A DNA stretch of 26,684 nt from CAUZFZ01 sp963579025 (GTDB taxonomy: Bacteria > Planctomycetota > Planctomycetia > Planctomycetales > Planctomycetaceae): positions 1 to 26,684 of the forward strand of contig CAUZFZ010000145.1 in NCBI GenBank assembly GCA_963579025.1. Reading direction: 5' to 3'. The position numbers and the translations under genes are program-made. Within the stretch, counting starts at the first letter, position 1. Every line of letters begins with the position of its first letter. Under the pieces are notes generated by a model. That model was given only the letters and a program-made list of their open reading frames with translations, ran no database searches and was not told the DNA's origin. Positions 1 to 8,013 of this stretch are shown here, piece after piece.

Positions 1-16
1 CACGCGACCCGATGAG

Positions 17-2152
17 TCAGCTCAAAGCCAGTCGCACCAGCCCCATCGTCCGAGCAAAACCCTCCTCACTCCGCTCTGAGCCCCAAAATCCCCGAGGAGA
101 CAGACCGTCCGGGAATTGCTGGTCGCGCCCGAGCAACTGCAGTGCCAGTCGACTGGCATCAGATTCGGACAGAGGATCAACCGCCAGCTCATGTCGATGC
201 GGAGGTTCCTGTCCTTTCTGGTAGGCGTCTGCCAGAACCAGCAATGCGGGGCTGGTCTCGACATCTTCGCGTCGATACGAGCCCAGCAGCAGCAGACGCG
301 GGCTGTTCGGTGGACGAACGAGATCCGCGAGCAGATTCGAGCTGTCCTCATCACCCCATTGCAGGTCGTCGATGTACAGCACGACCGGCTGGCGTTCTCC
401 GAGATTCGCCAGCAGTTCGCGCAGTGCCGTCAGTGCCCGCTGACGGGACTCGTGCTGATCCGCGTTCTCGACCGCGGGCTTGTCGGCACTGGTCGCACCG
501 GGCACCTGTCCGAATACTGGGAACAGGCGAACCAGAGGCAACGTGTCATGCGGCATCAGTGCGGACAGCGTCTCGGCGGGCAAGTCGCACAGATAGACGA
601 CCAATGCGTCGATCAGGCTGTCCAGCGCTTTGAACGGGACGGATTCCTGCTCGTAGCAGCGACCCTCCAGCAGGATCGTTGTGTCACTCCGGTGAATGCT
701 GTCGATAAAGCTGCGAATCAGAACGCTCTTGCCCATGCCCGAGCGGCCATGCACGAACACGCTGCGTGTTGCTCCCGCGCTGACTTCATCCAATGATCGT
801 TTCAGTGTCTCGAAATGTGGCTCGCGACCGACCAGGTCAATCGACTGAACGACGGTCGTTGCCGCCGTTTCCAGAATGCTGTCTGCGATGTCGTCCGCTT
901 CGACAGCTCGCAATACATCGACTGTCGATGGTCGATTCGCCGGATCAATCTCCAGCAAGGCCATGCACAGGTCGTTCAGTTCTTTGGGCACGCCTCGCTT
1001 GCGTTTGTCTGGAGCCAGCGGCATTTCGTACTGCTTTCGCAGCATGGCTTTGACCGACTTGTCCCGGAACGGCAGGCGGCCGGTCAGCACCTCATACAGC
1101 ATCACGCCGACTACATACCAGTCGCTGGCGGCAGTCAAAGCTCCGCAGGCGGCCTGCTCGGGAGCCATGTAATGCGGAGTGCCCTGGATCATGTTGGGAA
1201 TGCGACCATCGTCATCACGAGTGATCTCGGCGATCAATCCGAAATCCAGCAGGACAAGTCGCGCATCGGTCGTCACGAAAACATTGGACGGTTTGATGTC
1301 GCTGTGCAACTTGCCGCTGAGATGCAGTTCATTCAGTCCAACGGCCAGTTGTTTCAAGCCGTCATACAACCGGTTGAGACGCCGCATTGTGAGACGCGAT
1401 GAGTCGACCGCCACGTCCGCGACACGACGACGTGCGCCGTCGACTTTCAGCGCGTCGTATTCGGACCACACGAATTCCAGAAACTCGACACCCCTCAGCA
1501 GTTCCATGGTCAGGCACCACGTTTTGCCGTCCGAGTGCAGCTCATACAAAGACGCCAGATTGCGATGCGCGATGTCGGCAAGAGCCCGGAACTCCTGCTT
1601 GAACCGCACCAGATCGTCTGGTCCCATCCGCTGCAGAGTCTTCAGGGCAACTTCACGGCCGTGCTTTTCGTCATACGCCCGATAGACGACACCCATGCCT
1701 CCACGGCCAAGCTCTTCCATGACCTCCAGGCCAGCCAGATGGGGTGTCTTGAATTCCTGCTTCTGACGTCCTGGTCGGTCCTTCGCTTCCGGCCCAGGTT
1801 CTGTCTCGGCGGGAACGGCCCGTTTCTCCGTTCCGGATTGCACTTCCGCGACGACATAGTCAGTCGTGGGCGCAAAGCTGTCGTCTGAGTCGGGCTCGCG
1901 CTCCGTTCCGCTGGACACGTTCGAATCGGACCCTTCGGCTGACACTAGTGGAGAGTCGAGCTGCACGGGTTCGACATTGCGTTCCGATGTCGGAACGACC
2001 GTCAGCGCCAGTGCCCCGGCGGATTCCGTCTCCTTATTGCTGCTGTCTCTGATATCAGCGCCGCACAAGGAACACACGAACTCGGAAGAGTCCGTTGACT
2101 CGTCGGGAGCATCCAGAGAGTGACCATGCAGGCAAGTCAAAGGCGACGACAT
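17..2152 (-). CDS. Ser/Thr protein kinase fused to AAA/NACHT-like ATPase, truncated C-terminus
   Basis: This 711-residue protein has a Cys-containing zinc-ribbon-like head (C7, CSLCG around 27-31), an acidic linker to about 135, then a Pkn2-like kinase domain (about 140-420). Visible kinase motifs are the glycine loop GRGGMGVVY (149-157), VALK with K171, HSDIKPSN (D285 as catalytic base; an HSD variant of HRD), DFG (303-305) and APEQ (330-333). An ATPase module follows, with Walker A GRSGMGKS (469-476) and a hydrophobic Walker B VVLYIDDLQW (590-599). From the family I infer a cytoplasmic signalling protein that phosphorylates unknown targets. Relatives usually continue for hundreds of residues after Walker B. 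Here the sequence ends after an odd tail (about 680-711) unlike the usual continuation, so a frameshift or insertion near the left edge is likely. Kinase call sure; intactness doubtful. Confidence 0.88.
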   Translation of the reverse strand: MSSPLTCLHGHSLDAPDESTDSSEFVCSLCGADIRDSSNKETESAGALALTVVPTSERNVEPVQLDSPLVSAEGSDSNVSSGTEREPDSDDSFAPTTDYVVAEVQSGTEKRAVPAETEPGPEAKDRPGRQKQEFKTPHLAGLEVMEELGRGGMGVVYRAYDEKHGREVALKTLQRMGPDDLVRFKQEFRALADIAHRNLASLYELHSDGKTWCLTMELLRGVEFLEFVWSEYDALKVDGARRRVADVAVDSSRLTMRRLNRLYDGLKQLAVGLNELHLSGKLHSDIKPSNVFVTTDARLVLLDFGLIAEITRDDDGRIPNMIQGTPHYMAPEQAACGALTAASDWYVVGVMLYEVLTGRLPFRDKSVKAMLRKQYEMPLAPDKRKRGVPKELNDLCMALLEIDPANRPSTVDVLRAVEADDIADSILETAATTVVQSIDLVGREPHFETLKRSLDEVSAGATRSVFVHGRSGMGKSVLIRSFIDSIHRSDTTILLEGRCYEQESVPFKALDSLIDALVVYLCDLPAETLSALMPHDTLPLVRLFPVFGQVPGATSADKPAVENADQHESRQRALTALRELLANLGERQPVVLYIDDLQWGDEDSSNLLADLVRPPNSPRLLLLGSYRREDVETSPALLVLADAYQKGQEPPHRHELAVDPLSESDASRLALQLLGRDQQFPDGLSPRGFWGSERSEEGFARTMGLVRLALS

Positions 2153-2390
2153 GAACGGTCCCAGGAAGGATATTGACGATGAGCGGCAGGAAAGATCGTA
2201 TGCACTTCAAGCCGACTCAGTATTGCGGCGCGTGAGTCGCCAACCAGGAATCGACCGCAACCAGCCAACTCTGCCTGCAGATCCATGCTAACGCCGTGAT
2301 ACCGAATCATCATCACACCTGAATACGGCCGATGATTTTGACTCCAAGCGTGCAGAAATGGTATACGTGACGCTTCAGATAGGGACTCAA

Positions 2391-2630
2391 ATGACCACGA
2401 TCGAAGAACTTGCACTCTTCCACCGCTTCGCCGAGAACCAGCTCGACGACAGTGGTACAGACTGTTCGCTGCAGGACCTGCTTGATCAATGGCGGGCCTC
2501 GCGTGAGCGAGAAGAAGCCAACGCCGCGATTCGTCGTGGGCTCGCCAACATCGACGCTGGCCAAAGTCAGCCCTGGGATGAATTCATGGACGAGTTCCGC
2601 CAGCAACATGGCTTCTCAGCCGACGAATGA
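2391..2630 (+). CDS. Antitoxin of a ParE/RelE-type toxin-antitoxin pair
   Basis: A 79-residue, acidic, mostly helical protein directly upstream of a ParE/RelE-like toxin. The ATG at 2391 is preferred over an in-frame ATG at 2358 because AGGG lies about 7 bases upstream of it, while 2358 has no visible ribosome site. The stop overlaps the toxin start in an ATGA, implying translational coupling. I do not recognise a specific DNA-binding fold. The role as antitoxin is inferred from size, acidity and position; such proteins normally bind and neutralise the toxin and repress their own promoter. The tail (WDEFMDEFRQQHG) resembles the toxin-wrapping C-termini of such antitoxins. Confidence 0.72.
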   Translation: MTTIEELALFHRFAENQLDDSGTDCSLQDLLDQWRASREREEANAAIRRGLANIDAGQSQPWDEFMDEFRQQHGFSADE

Positions 2631-2971
2631 ACTACAGCATCGAAACGCTTACAGATGCGAAGAACGACTTCACAAGGTTCTTTACGTACATTGCCGAGAG
2701 GTCGCCGCAGGGAGCGGCTTCCTGGGCGAATGCTTTCGATCGCACCATCCAATCGCTGAAAACCCTTCCCCTGGCGTGCTCGTTAGCGCCTGAGGACGAG
2801 GACCATGACGCCGAGATCCGTCAGCTATTTTTCTGCACACGTCATGGACTGACCTATCGCGCGTTGATCACGGTGACCGGGTCCACAGTCTACGTCCTCC
2901 ACATTCGCGGACCGGGACAGGATGTCATGTCCGCCGCCGACGTTGTCCTGCCGGACCAGCAGGGGACGTAA
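2627..2971 (+). CDS. ParE/RelE-superfamily toxin
   Basis: A 114-residue protein with the ParE/RelE layout: N-terminal beta strand (YSIETLTDAKNDF), a helix pair (RFFTYIAERSPQGAASWANAFDRTIQSLKTLP), then a beta-rich C-terminal half (IRQLFF..HGLTYRALITVTGSTVYVLHIRGPG). The pattern of a strand with an aromatic/Arg pair followed by VYVLHIRGPG is typical of this superfamily. Members either cleave mRNA at the ribosome (RelE) or poison gyrase (ParE); the sequence alone does not settle which. The start codon overlaps the antitoxin stop by four bases. Both genes appear intact. Confidence 0.8.
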   Translation: MNYSIETLTDAKNDFTRFFTYIAERSPQGAASWANAFDRTIQSLKTLPLACSLAPEDEDHDAEIRQLFFCTRHGLTYRALITVTGSTVYVLHIRGPGQDVMSAADVVLPDQQGT

Positions 2972-3074
2972 ACACAAGAGAAGGCAATCGCGACACTGAA
3001 CTCCGCACGGCTTCTGGACAGCCTGAACGCATCAACGAATAATGATGTGACTCACCGCCACTCAGGAGTTCCCC

Positions 3075-6000
3075 ATGCGACGTCTACGCTTTGCCGCCCT
3101 TGTGATTGCAGCTCTCACACAGCTTCCGCTGATCGCGCAGGACAAGCAGCCGCTGTTCCTCGACGATCTTGATGTTCGCATCCCGCACATTTCGGAGGAC
3201 GAGTCTGTCAGCATTGCCTACGACATTGTCTACGTCCGGGCGGACAGGGCAGGGAATGACCTTCACAAACGGTTCTACACCGACTTCTCGCAACCGGTCA
3301 CGATGGAGCCCGGTGCAGACCTCGTGCTGCTGCATCCGGACGGCAGCGAGGAATTGCTGGTTGACGGCGGCGATGGTTCTGTCACCGATCCCGTCGTCTC
3401 GTTCGATGGCGAGTGGGTCTACTACTCGTACATCTACGACCTGAAAAACCGCAGCCCGTGGAACCCACCGAAATCCGGCGCGGACATCTTCAAGATTCAC
3501 CTGAAGTCTCGCCGCATCGTGCGTCTGACGAACCAGCAGTTCTCGCCGAACACCGGTGCGGCCGAGTGGTCCAGCGATTACCGCTCGAACGAGAAAGACC
3601 GAACGCATTACGACTACGGAGTCTTCAACATGGGCCCGCATCCGCTGCCGGGCGGACGCATCGCTTTCACCAGCAACCGCGACGGTTTCAAGCCGGCGCA
3701 GGGATATCCGGCCATCGCTCTGCAGCTCTTCACGATGGACGATTCCGACGAGACCATCGGCGACACGGCGACGCCCCCGAATCTCGAGAAGATCGGGCAC
3801 CTGAACATCTCAGGAGCCCTGCATCCCGTCGTGCTGAAGGACGGCCGGATCATGTACAGCACACTGGAATCGCAGGGCATCCGCGGCCGGATTTTGTGGG
3901 GCATCTGGACGATCAACCCGGACGGCACAAACTGGGCTCCCCTGGTCAGTGCCTTCGATCCCGGCGGAGCACCGAACGGTTTTCACTTTCAGACGCAGCT
4001 CTCCGATGGCTCGATCGTCATCGAGCAATACTACAACCAGAACAACAGCGGCTTCGGAGCGTATATCAAGCTGCCCCTGACTCCGCCGGAAGGCTACGCC
4101 CAGTTCGGCCCGGGCTGGATGCAGTCACCGAAGAATCCTCCGTGGCGATACGGCCGGCATTCGAACGGCAAAGGCCGCTGGTATCGCATGCCGTTCATGC
4201 CGACAGGCTCGGTCTCGCTGACACCGTTCTCGATGGGCGGGGAAGGTCCGGCCAACCCGTCAATTCTTGGCGACAAGGAGTCCCCGAAAGTCGGCAAGTT
4301 CACGCATCCGTCAGGTGCCCCTGACAACCACATGCTGACCGTCTACTCGCCGGGTCCGGTCAATCACCAATACAAATACCTGCCGCAACTTGATGGCGGC
4401 ATCTATCTGCTGAAAAGCGGCGCGGTCGTCGAGCAGCCATCGCAACTGGTGCTCATTAAGAACGATCCGAAGTACAACGAAAGCTGGCCGCGGGCCGTGG
4501 TTCCCTACAAGGCGGTGTATGGCATAGACGAACCGACACATCGCAAGTCACTCGCCAATGATGGACAGGGAGAAAACGCGCGGCGTCTCCCGAAGGGAAC
4601 ACCGTTCGGTCTGGTCGGCTCATCGAGCATGTACAAACGCGAAAGCTACCCCAACGGAGATGTTCCCGAAGGCAAAGTCACGGCCACGTTTTCCGGCGGC
4701 AACAACGCGTGGAAGGGCCTCGACGCATTCACGAGTCACGGCAACGGCATGCCCATCAACTGGCATAACCAGGGAGCAGACGCAGGCCTGTACTCCAATG
4801 ACGAAATTCACGCCGTCCGCATCCTGGCCATGGAACCAACCACCGACAGGCATCGTGGAGCAAACTCGGGACGTCGTTTCTACAGTCACGCGATGGAACG
4901 CCTCCGCATTCTCGGCGAGATCCCCGTTCGGAAATTCAACGAGCCACCACCGTCGGCCCTCCACGACAAAAGTCGCCTGCCCAGCGGTGAGGTCAAAGAC
5001 CCGGACGGAAATCCCGACACAAGTTTCCTGGCGAAGCTGCCAGCGGACACGGCGTTCACGTTTCAGACACTCGATCGCAACGGCATCATGCTCAACATGT
5101 CGCAGACATGGCACCAGCTTCGGCCGGGAGAAACGCGAACGGACTGTGGTGGCTGTCACGCCCACAGCCAGAAGCCGACGTTGTTTGAAGACACGATTGC
5201 AGGTCAGACGTATTACAAAGTGTGGGACCTGTCGACATCGACTCCTCTGGTCACGGCACGAGTCAGCGATGATTTTGACTCGCGTCTGAAATGGGACTGG
5301 GACAACGAAACTGGAATCCGCAACGTGCAGCAGGAAGTCGTCAACGTCGAATATCACCGCGACATTCGGCCCATCCTGAGCCGAAGTTGCATCGCGTGTC
5401 ACTCGGGCGAGAAGGCCGCCGGCAATCTGAATCTCGGAGCCGATGACGACACGATTAACGTCCCGAACAGCGCGAAGCTGCCAGGGACCTACTATCGACT
5501 GGCTGCCGACGAGAAATCGCAATTTGGTCACAAGCCGCTGGGCTACGACTCATGGGGTTATCCGAACGCGTCGCGGTACATCCGCAAATTCCAGTCACGG
5601 CGCAGTCTGCTGACGTGGAAACTGTTCGGCCGCCGACTCGACGGCTTCTCCAACGACGAGCACCCGTCCGAGTCGAAACCAGGAGCCCGCGACTTTGTTC
5701 TCAACGGCGACCCAGTTGATCCACAGCGCAATCGAGCGAGATGGGACCTCGACTACACCGGCAGCGTGATGCCACCACCCGCGGCGGTGAAGTCGGGCAA
5801 AGTCAAACCGCTGACCGACGAAGATCGCCGCACGATCGTCCGCTGGATCGATCTGGGCTGCCCAATCGATCTCGACTACGACCCGGAACAGCCCGACCGC
5901 CGCGGCTACGGCTGGATGCTCGACGACAACCGCCCAATCCTAACGCTGAATCAACCGACATCCGGAGCCAACTCAACACTCGACGCGATCATCATCGGGA

Positions 6001-6239
6001 TGCACGATTACGACTCGGGGCTTGATCTCGACAGTTTCTCGGTCAAAGCCGATTTCCAGATCGACGACTTCGAACCCGGCATGGAACTGGCTTCGCACTT
6101 CGTCGAACTGAGCCAAGGCGTCCAGTGGCTGAAGTTCGGAAGCGAGATTCGCAGTCTCAAACTCGGACGCATCGTCGTCACAATCCGAGACCGCCAGGGC
6201 AATGTGTCGCGGATCGAACGCCTAGTCACGGTGAAGTGA
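3075..6239 (+). CDS. HzsA-like secreted di-haem c-type cytochrome
   Basis: A 1054-residue exported protein. Residues 1-21 form a signal peptide (basic start, hydrophobic core, cleavage near AQD). The N-terminal 600 residues form a beta-propeller-like region with TolB-type phrases (IAFTSNRDGF, DGSIVIEQYYN). Two CxxCH haem motifs follow: C691-GG-C694-H695 and C772-IA-C775-H776. The last 90 residues look like an Ig-like module. This order matches planctomycete proteins related to the alpha subunit of anammox hydrazine synthase. Such homologues are widespread in non-anammox Planctomycetota, so hydrazine synthesis should not be assumed: no HzsB/C partner is in the window. A periplasmic redox role is likely. 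AGGAG lies 8-12 bases before the ATG. The gene stands alone, followed by a large palindrome at 6274-6418. Confidence 0.85.
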   Translation: MRRLRFAALVIAALTQLPLIAQDKQPLFLDDLDVRIPHISEDESVSIAYDIVYVRADRAGNDLHKRFYTDFSQPVTMEPGADLVLLHPDGSEELLVDGGDGSVTDPVVSFDGEWVYYSYIYDLKNRSPWNPPKSGADIFKIHLKSRRIVRLTNQQFSPNTGAAEWSSDYRSNEKDRTHYDYGVFNMGPHPLPGGRIAFTSNRDGFKPAQGYPAIALQLFTMDDSDETIGDTATPPNLEKIGHLNISGALHPVVLKDGRIMYSTLESQGIRGRILWGIWTINPDGTNWAPLVSAFDPGGAPNGFHFQTQLSDGSIVIEQYYNQNNSGFGAYIKLPLTPPEGYAQFGPGWMQSPKNPPWRYGRHSNGKGRWYRMPFMPTGSVSLTPFSMGGEGPANPSILGDKESPKVGKFTHPSGAPDNHMLTVYSPGPVNHQYKYLPQLDGGIYLLKSGAVVEQPSQLVLIKNDPKYNESWPRAVVPYKAVYGIDEPTHRKSLANDGQGENARRLPKGTPFGLVGSSSMYKRESYPNGDVPEGKVTATFSGGNNAWKGLDAFTSHGNGMPINWHNQGADAGLYSNDEIHAVRILAMEPTTDRHRGANSGRRFYSHAMERLRILGEIPVRKFNEPPPSALHDKSRLPSGEVKDPDGNPDTSFLAKLPADTAFTFQTLDRNGIMLNMSQTWHQLRPGETRTDCGGCHAHSQKPTLFEDTIAGQTYYKVWDLSTSTPLVTARVSDDFDSRLKWDWDNETGIRNVQQEVVNVEYHRDIRPILSRSCIACHSGEKAAGNLNLGADDDTINVPNSAKLPGTYYRLAADEKSQFGHKPLGYDSWGYPNASRYIRKFQSRRSLLTWKLFGRRLDGFSNDEHPSESKPGARDFVLNGDPVDPQRNRARWDLDYTGSVMPPPAAVKSGKVKPLTDEDRRTIVRWIDLGCPIDLDYDPEQPDRRGYGWMLDDNRPILTLNQPTSGANSTLDAIIIGMHDYDSGLDLDSFSVKADFQIDDFEPGMELASHFVELSQGVQWLKFGSEIRSLKLGRIVVTIRDRQGNVSRIERLVTVK

Positions 6240-6273
6240 TGCTGTTCGGCGCCAAAACGATCTCGCGATCTCG

Positions 6274-6418
6274 GTTCGGCGCGGGTCTCTGACCCCGCCG
6301 CGGAATTGACCGCAGGTCTCCCCGTGGCTGCGTGTGATGGCGTGTCACGTGCGTGTTCTTGTGCGGACGGGGAGACCTTCGGTCCGGCAACCGGCGGGGT
6401 CGGAGACCCGCGCCGAAC
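6274..6418. repeat. Large palindromic repeat, copy 1
   Basis: The ends are near-perfect inverted arms of about 27 bases (6274-6300 and 6392-6418). They begin GTTCGGCGCGGGTCTC and end with its reverse complement; one internal position is a G-T type mismatch. A second nested inverted pair (AGGTCTCCCCG near 6322 and CGGGGAGACCT near 6367) lies inside. The same design recurs at 10144-10279, so this is a dispersed element. It lies 35 bases after the HzsA-like gene and could act as a transcription barrier for it. Confidence 0.9.
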
Positions 6419-6571
6419 AGAGGCCCTCTCATGAGTCACCACCCACGCGGCTGGCCGTTGCCACCGGCGCCACTCCCCCGCCCCGCCGCCGCCACCGTCA
6501 GTGTGAACAGGTGACACGCACCACATGAGTGAGTAGGCTGGCACCATGTGGTTCCTCAAACCGCATGGAAT

Positions 6572-6669
6572 CCGCAAGGGACCAGCCACTTGCGGTATCA
6601 CCCGGTTCCGCGAAGCGGAAAAGTTCAACGCACGATCTATCCGTCGGCATCCTGCCACCGGATAGATCG
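6572..6669. other. Run of three hairpins in a non-coding stretch
   Basis: Three successive inverted repeats lie in the otherwise gene-free 6240-6794 stretch: CCGCAAG/CTTGCGG (6572-6578 with 6589-6595), TTCCGC-GAA-GCGGAA (6606-6620), and CGATCTATCCG/CGGATAGATCG (6633-6643 with 6659-6669). The last has an 11-bp stem and a 15-base loop. They lie 126 bases upstream of the next start codon. The block could be a structured RNA, an upstream regulatory leader or a decayed repeat; I cannot tell which. Confidence 0.45.
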
Positions 6670-6794
6670 CAATTCGTTATGCGGCTGGCTGAGAATCAAC
6701 GAACGTCACTCAGACGCCATGCCACCCTGCGAGAATTCCTCATGTGAGGAAGACTGGGTAATCCTCTCAAGATCTATCTTCGTTGGAGTTTACA

Positions 6795-7379
6795 ATGCCT
6801 GTCGGCCAGGCGCAGAGGGATCGCTGCGAGGCGATTCGAGACAAGGCTCTTGAGCTATTCGGTCGCCCGGATGTCGGCGACTGCGAGTCACTGGCCCAGC
6901 TCACAGAATGGGCGCTTACGGAATTCAAGGATGTGTATCTCGGATCCTATAACAACGACGAAGAGACCTTCGTAGAGGACTTCACGCTAGTCCTCACTGA
7001 TCGGAGCGAGTGGGTCTTCACAGGCAAGCGAACCGAAGACTTCGACCTGTACGCCCAATTCGGATTCGCCGGCGACAGCTGTTTCCGCTCAGTCTTCAAG
7101 GACGGCAGCAACCAAGTTCGTCATTTTTGGGGCTATGTTGCGCTCAGCTTCCAGATTGGCAGCAAATTCCTGGGCTGCTGCGCCACATTCAGAGAGCTCT
7201 TTCCTCCTGAACCCGCAGACCAGGCGCTGGGTGTCATAGGTGCCCAGATCGGAGCAGGTTTGGATGGTGTGGGTTTCGACCTTGAGGAATTGGCCGACCA
7301 GATTCGGCTGCTTCTCTGCAACCAAGAAAACTGTGTGGTGGCAACCGGCAACGAGGAAGAAGAGGAGGGCGAGGACTAA
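6795..7379 (+). CDS. Hypothetical acidic protein
   Basis: A 194-residue protein that I do not recognise. It starts at the ATG at 6795, with GGAG 6 bases upstream that decides the start (an in-frame TTG at 6783 has none). The middle is rich in aromatic and beta-prone segments (FVEDFTLVLTDRSEWVFTGKR, FDLYAQFGFAGD). The C-terminus ends in a run of Glu/Asp (EEEEEGED). No signal peptide or transmembrane segment is seen. Its TAA stop overlaps the next ATG by one base (TAATG), so it is co-translated with the membrane protein that follows; the two probably act together. Confidence 0.7.
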   Translation: MPVGQAQRDRCEAIRDKALELFGRPDVGDCESLAQLTEWALTEFKDVYLGSYNNDEETFVEDFTLVLTDRSEWVFTGKRTEDFDLYAQFGFAGDSCFRSVFKDGSNQVRHFWGYVALSFQIGSKFLGCCATFRELFPPEPADQALGVIGAQIGAGLDGVGFDLEELADQIRLLLCNQENCVVATGNEEEEEGED

Positions 7380-7818
7380 TGGCACGGCGTGTACGTAGCA
7401 GGAAATCCATGTCCCGCCGTCTGCGGCATTTGGGGTCCAAGGTCTTCTTGGTCTCTGGGTTGTTCCTGATCTGGATACTATTTCAAGCAATTGACGGTTG
7501 GCTGACGGAGCGGGCCGTCCGTCGCTATCACAGGACGGTCCAACGGAGTTCCAGCCGGAAAGTTGGTAAACTCCACTTTCCTCTCTCTCTTATCTCACTT
7601 CGGAGGTACTGCCAGGCGCGGACGCGGAGGCGCTAGACGCTGCCTTATCCGGCGTTGCCAAGAGCACCGTCCATCACCTACCGGATGGTCGGAGCATCCA
7701 CGACTACCGATTCCGCTTCGGGATTACTCGCCGTCACCGATTGATTGCGGTGTTCGGCAGCAACTCCGAGCTGTTACGGGTGGATAGTGACCACCTAGCT
7801 TTCGACCTGCGTCCATAG
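7379..7818 (+). pseudogene. Small membrane protein gene split by a (CT)n frameshift
   Basis: The frame opened at ATG 7379 gives a basic N-terminus, one transmembrane helix (VFLVSGLFLIWILFQAI, about residues 22-38) and a basic segment, but stops at 7636 after unnatural Arg-rich sequence. A different frame from about 7592 to the TAG at 7816-7818 reads smoothly as protein (EVLPGADAEALDAAL...VHHLPDGRSIHDYRFRFG...RVDSDHLAFDLRP). The switch falls at a (CT)5 tract at 7581-7590. Removing one CT unit joins the frames into one protein of about 145 residues: a short inner part, one TM and a soluble domain. It overlaps the upstream gene by one base. It is either a recent inactivation, a slippage-controlled gene or a sequence error. 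Function unknown. Confidence 0.7.
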
Positions 7819-7933
7819 GCGCCCCTCGCCCAGCATTCTGGGTGACTTGGTCCTGCCCCGACGCGGAGATCGACGCGACAAACACCGTGGTAGCGACCAG
7901 GACTGACAGTGTGAATGTGACGATTGCTTTCAT
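7724..7933 (-). CDS. Small predicted secreted protein
   Basis: A 69-residue reading frame opposite the end of the frameshifted gene, overlapping it by about 95 bases. The first 27 residues make a good signal peptide (MKAIVTFTLSVLVATTVFVA then SISASGQ), and GAGG lies about 9 bases before the ATG, which favours a real start. The rest has no recognisable domain and looks irregular, so the gene may be truncated or the C-terminal part may be accidental. Expression is not certain. Confidence 0.4.
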   Translation of the reverse strand: MKAIVTFTLSVLVATTVFVASISASGQDQVTQNAGRGAPMDAGRKLGGHYPPVTARSCCRTPQSIGDGE

Positions 7934-8013
7934 GATGCGGTCCTCGGTTTAGGTGAGGGGCGTCCCCCATCCTTTCGCAGAATCAGCAGACTGTCGTCAT
8001 CGCGATTACCTGT

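Noticed and set aside
116..1402. Several plus-strand open frames opposite the kinase gene
   Set aside because: They mirror codon usage of the clearly real kinase/ATPase on the other strand and show no own features.
3413..4324. A 303-codon plus-strand frame overlapping the HzsA-like gene
   Set aside because: It is a shifted reading of the same strand, rich in Arg/Pro/His, with no ribosome site or domain.
4620..5531. A 303-codon minus-strand frame opposite the HzsA-like gene
   Set aside because: It is antisense to the haem-motif region; composition is Val/Arg-rich shadow coding.
3075..6239. Anammox metabolism
   Set aside because: Only an HzsA-like protein is present; the other subunits and hydrazine dehydrogenase are not seen, and such homologues are common in ordinary planctomycetes.
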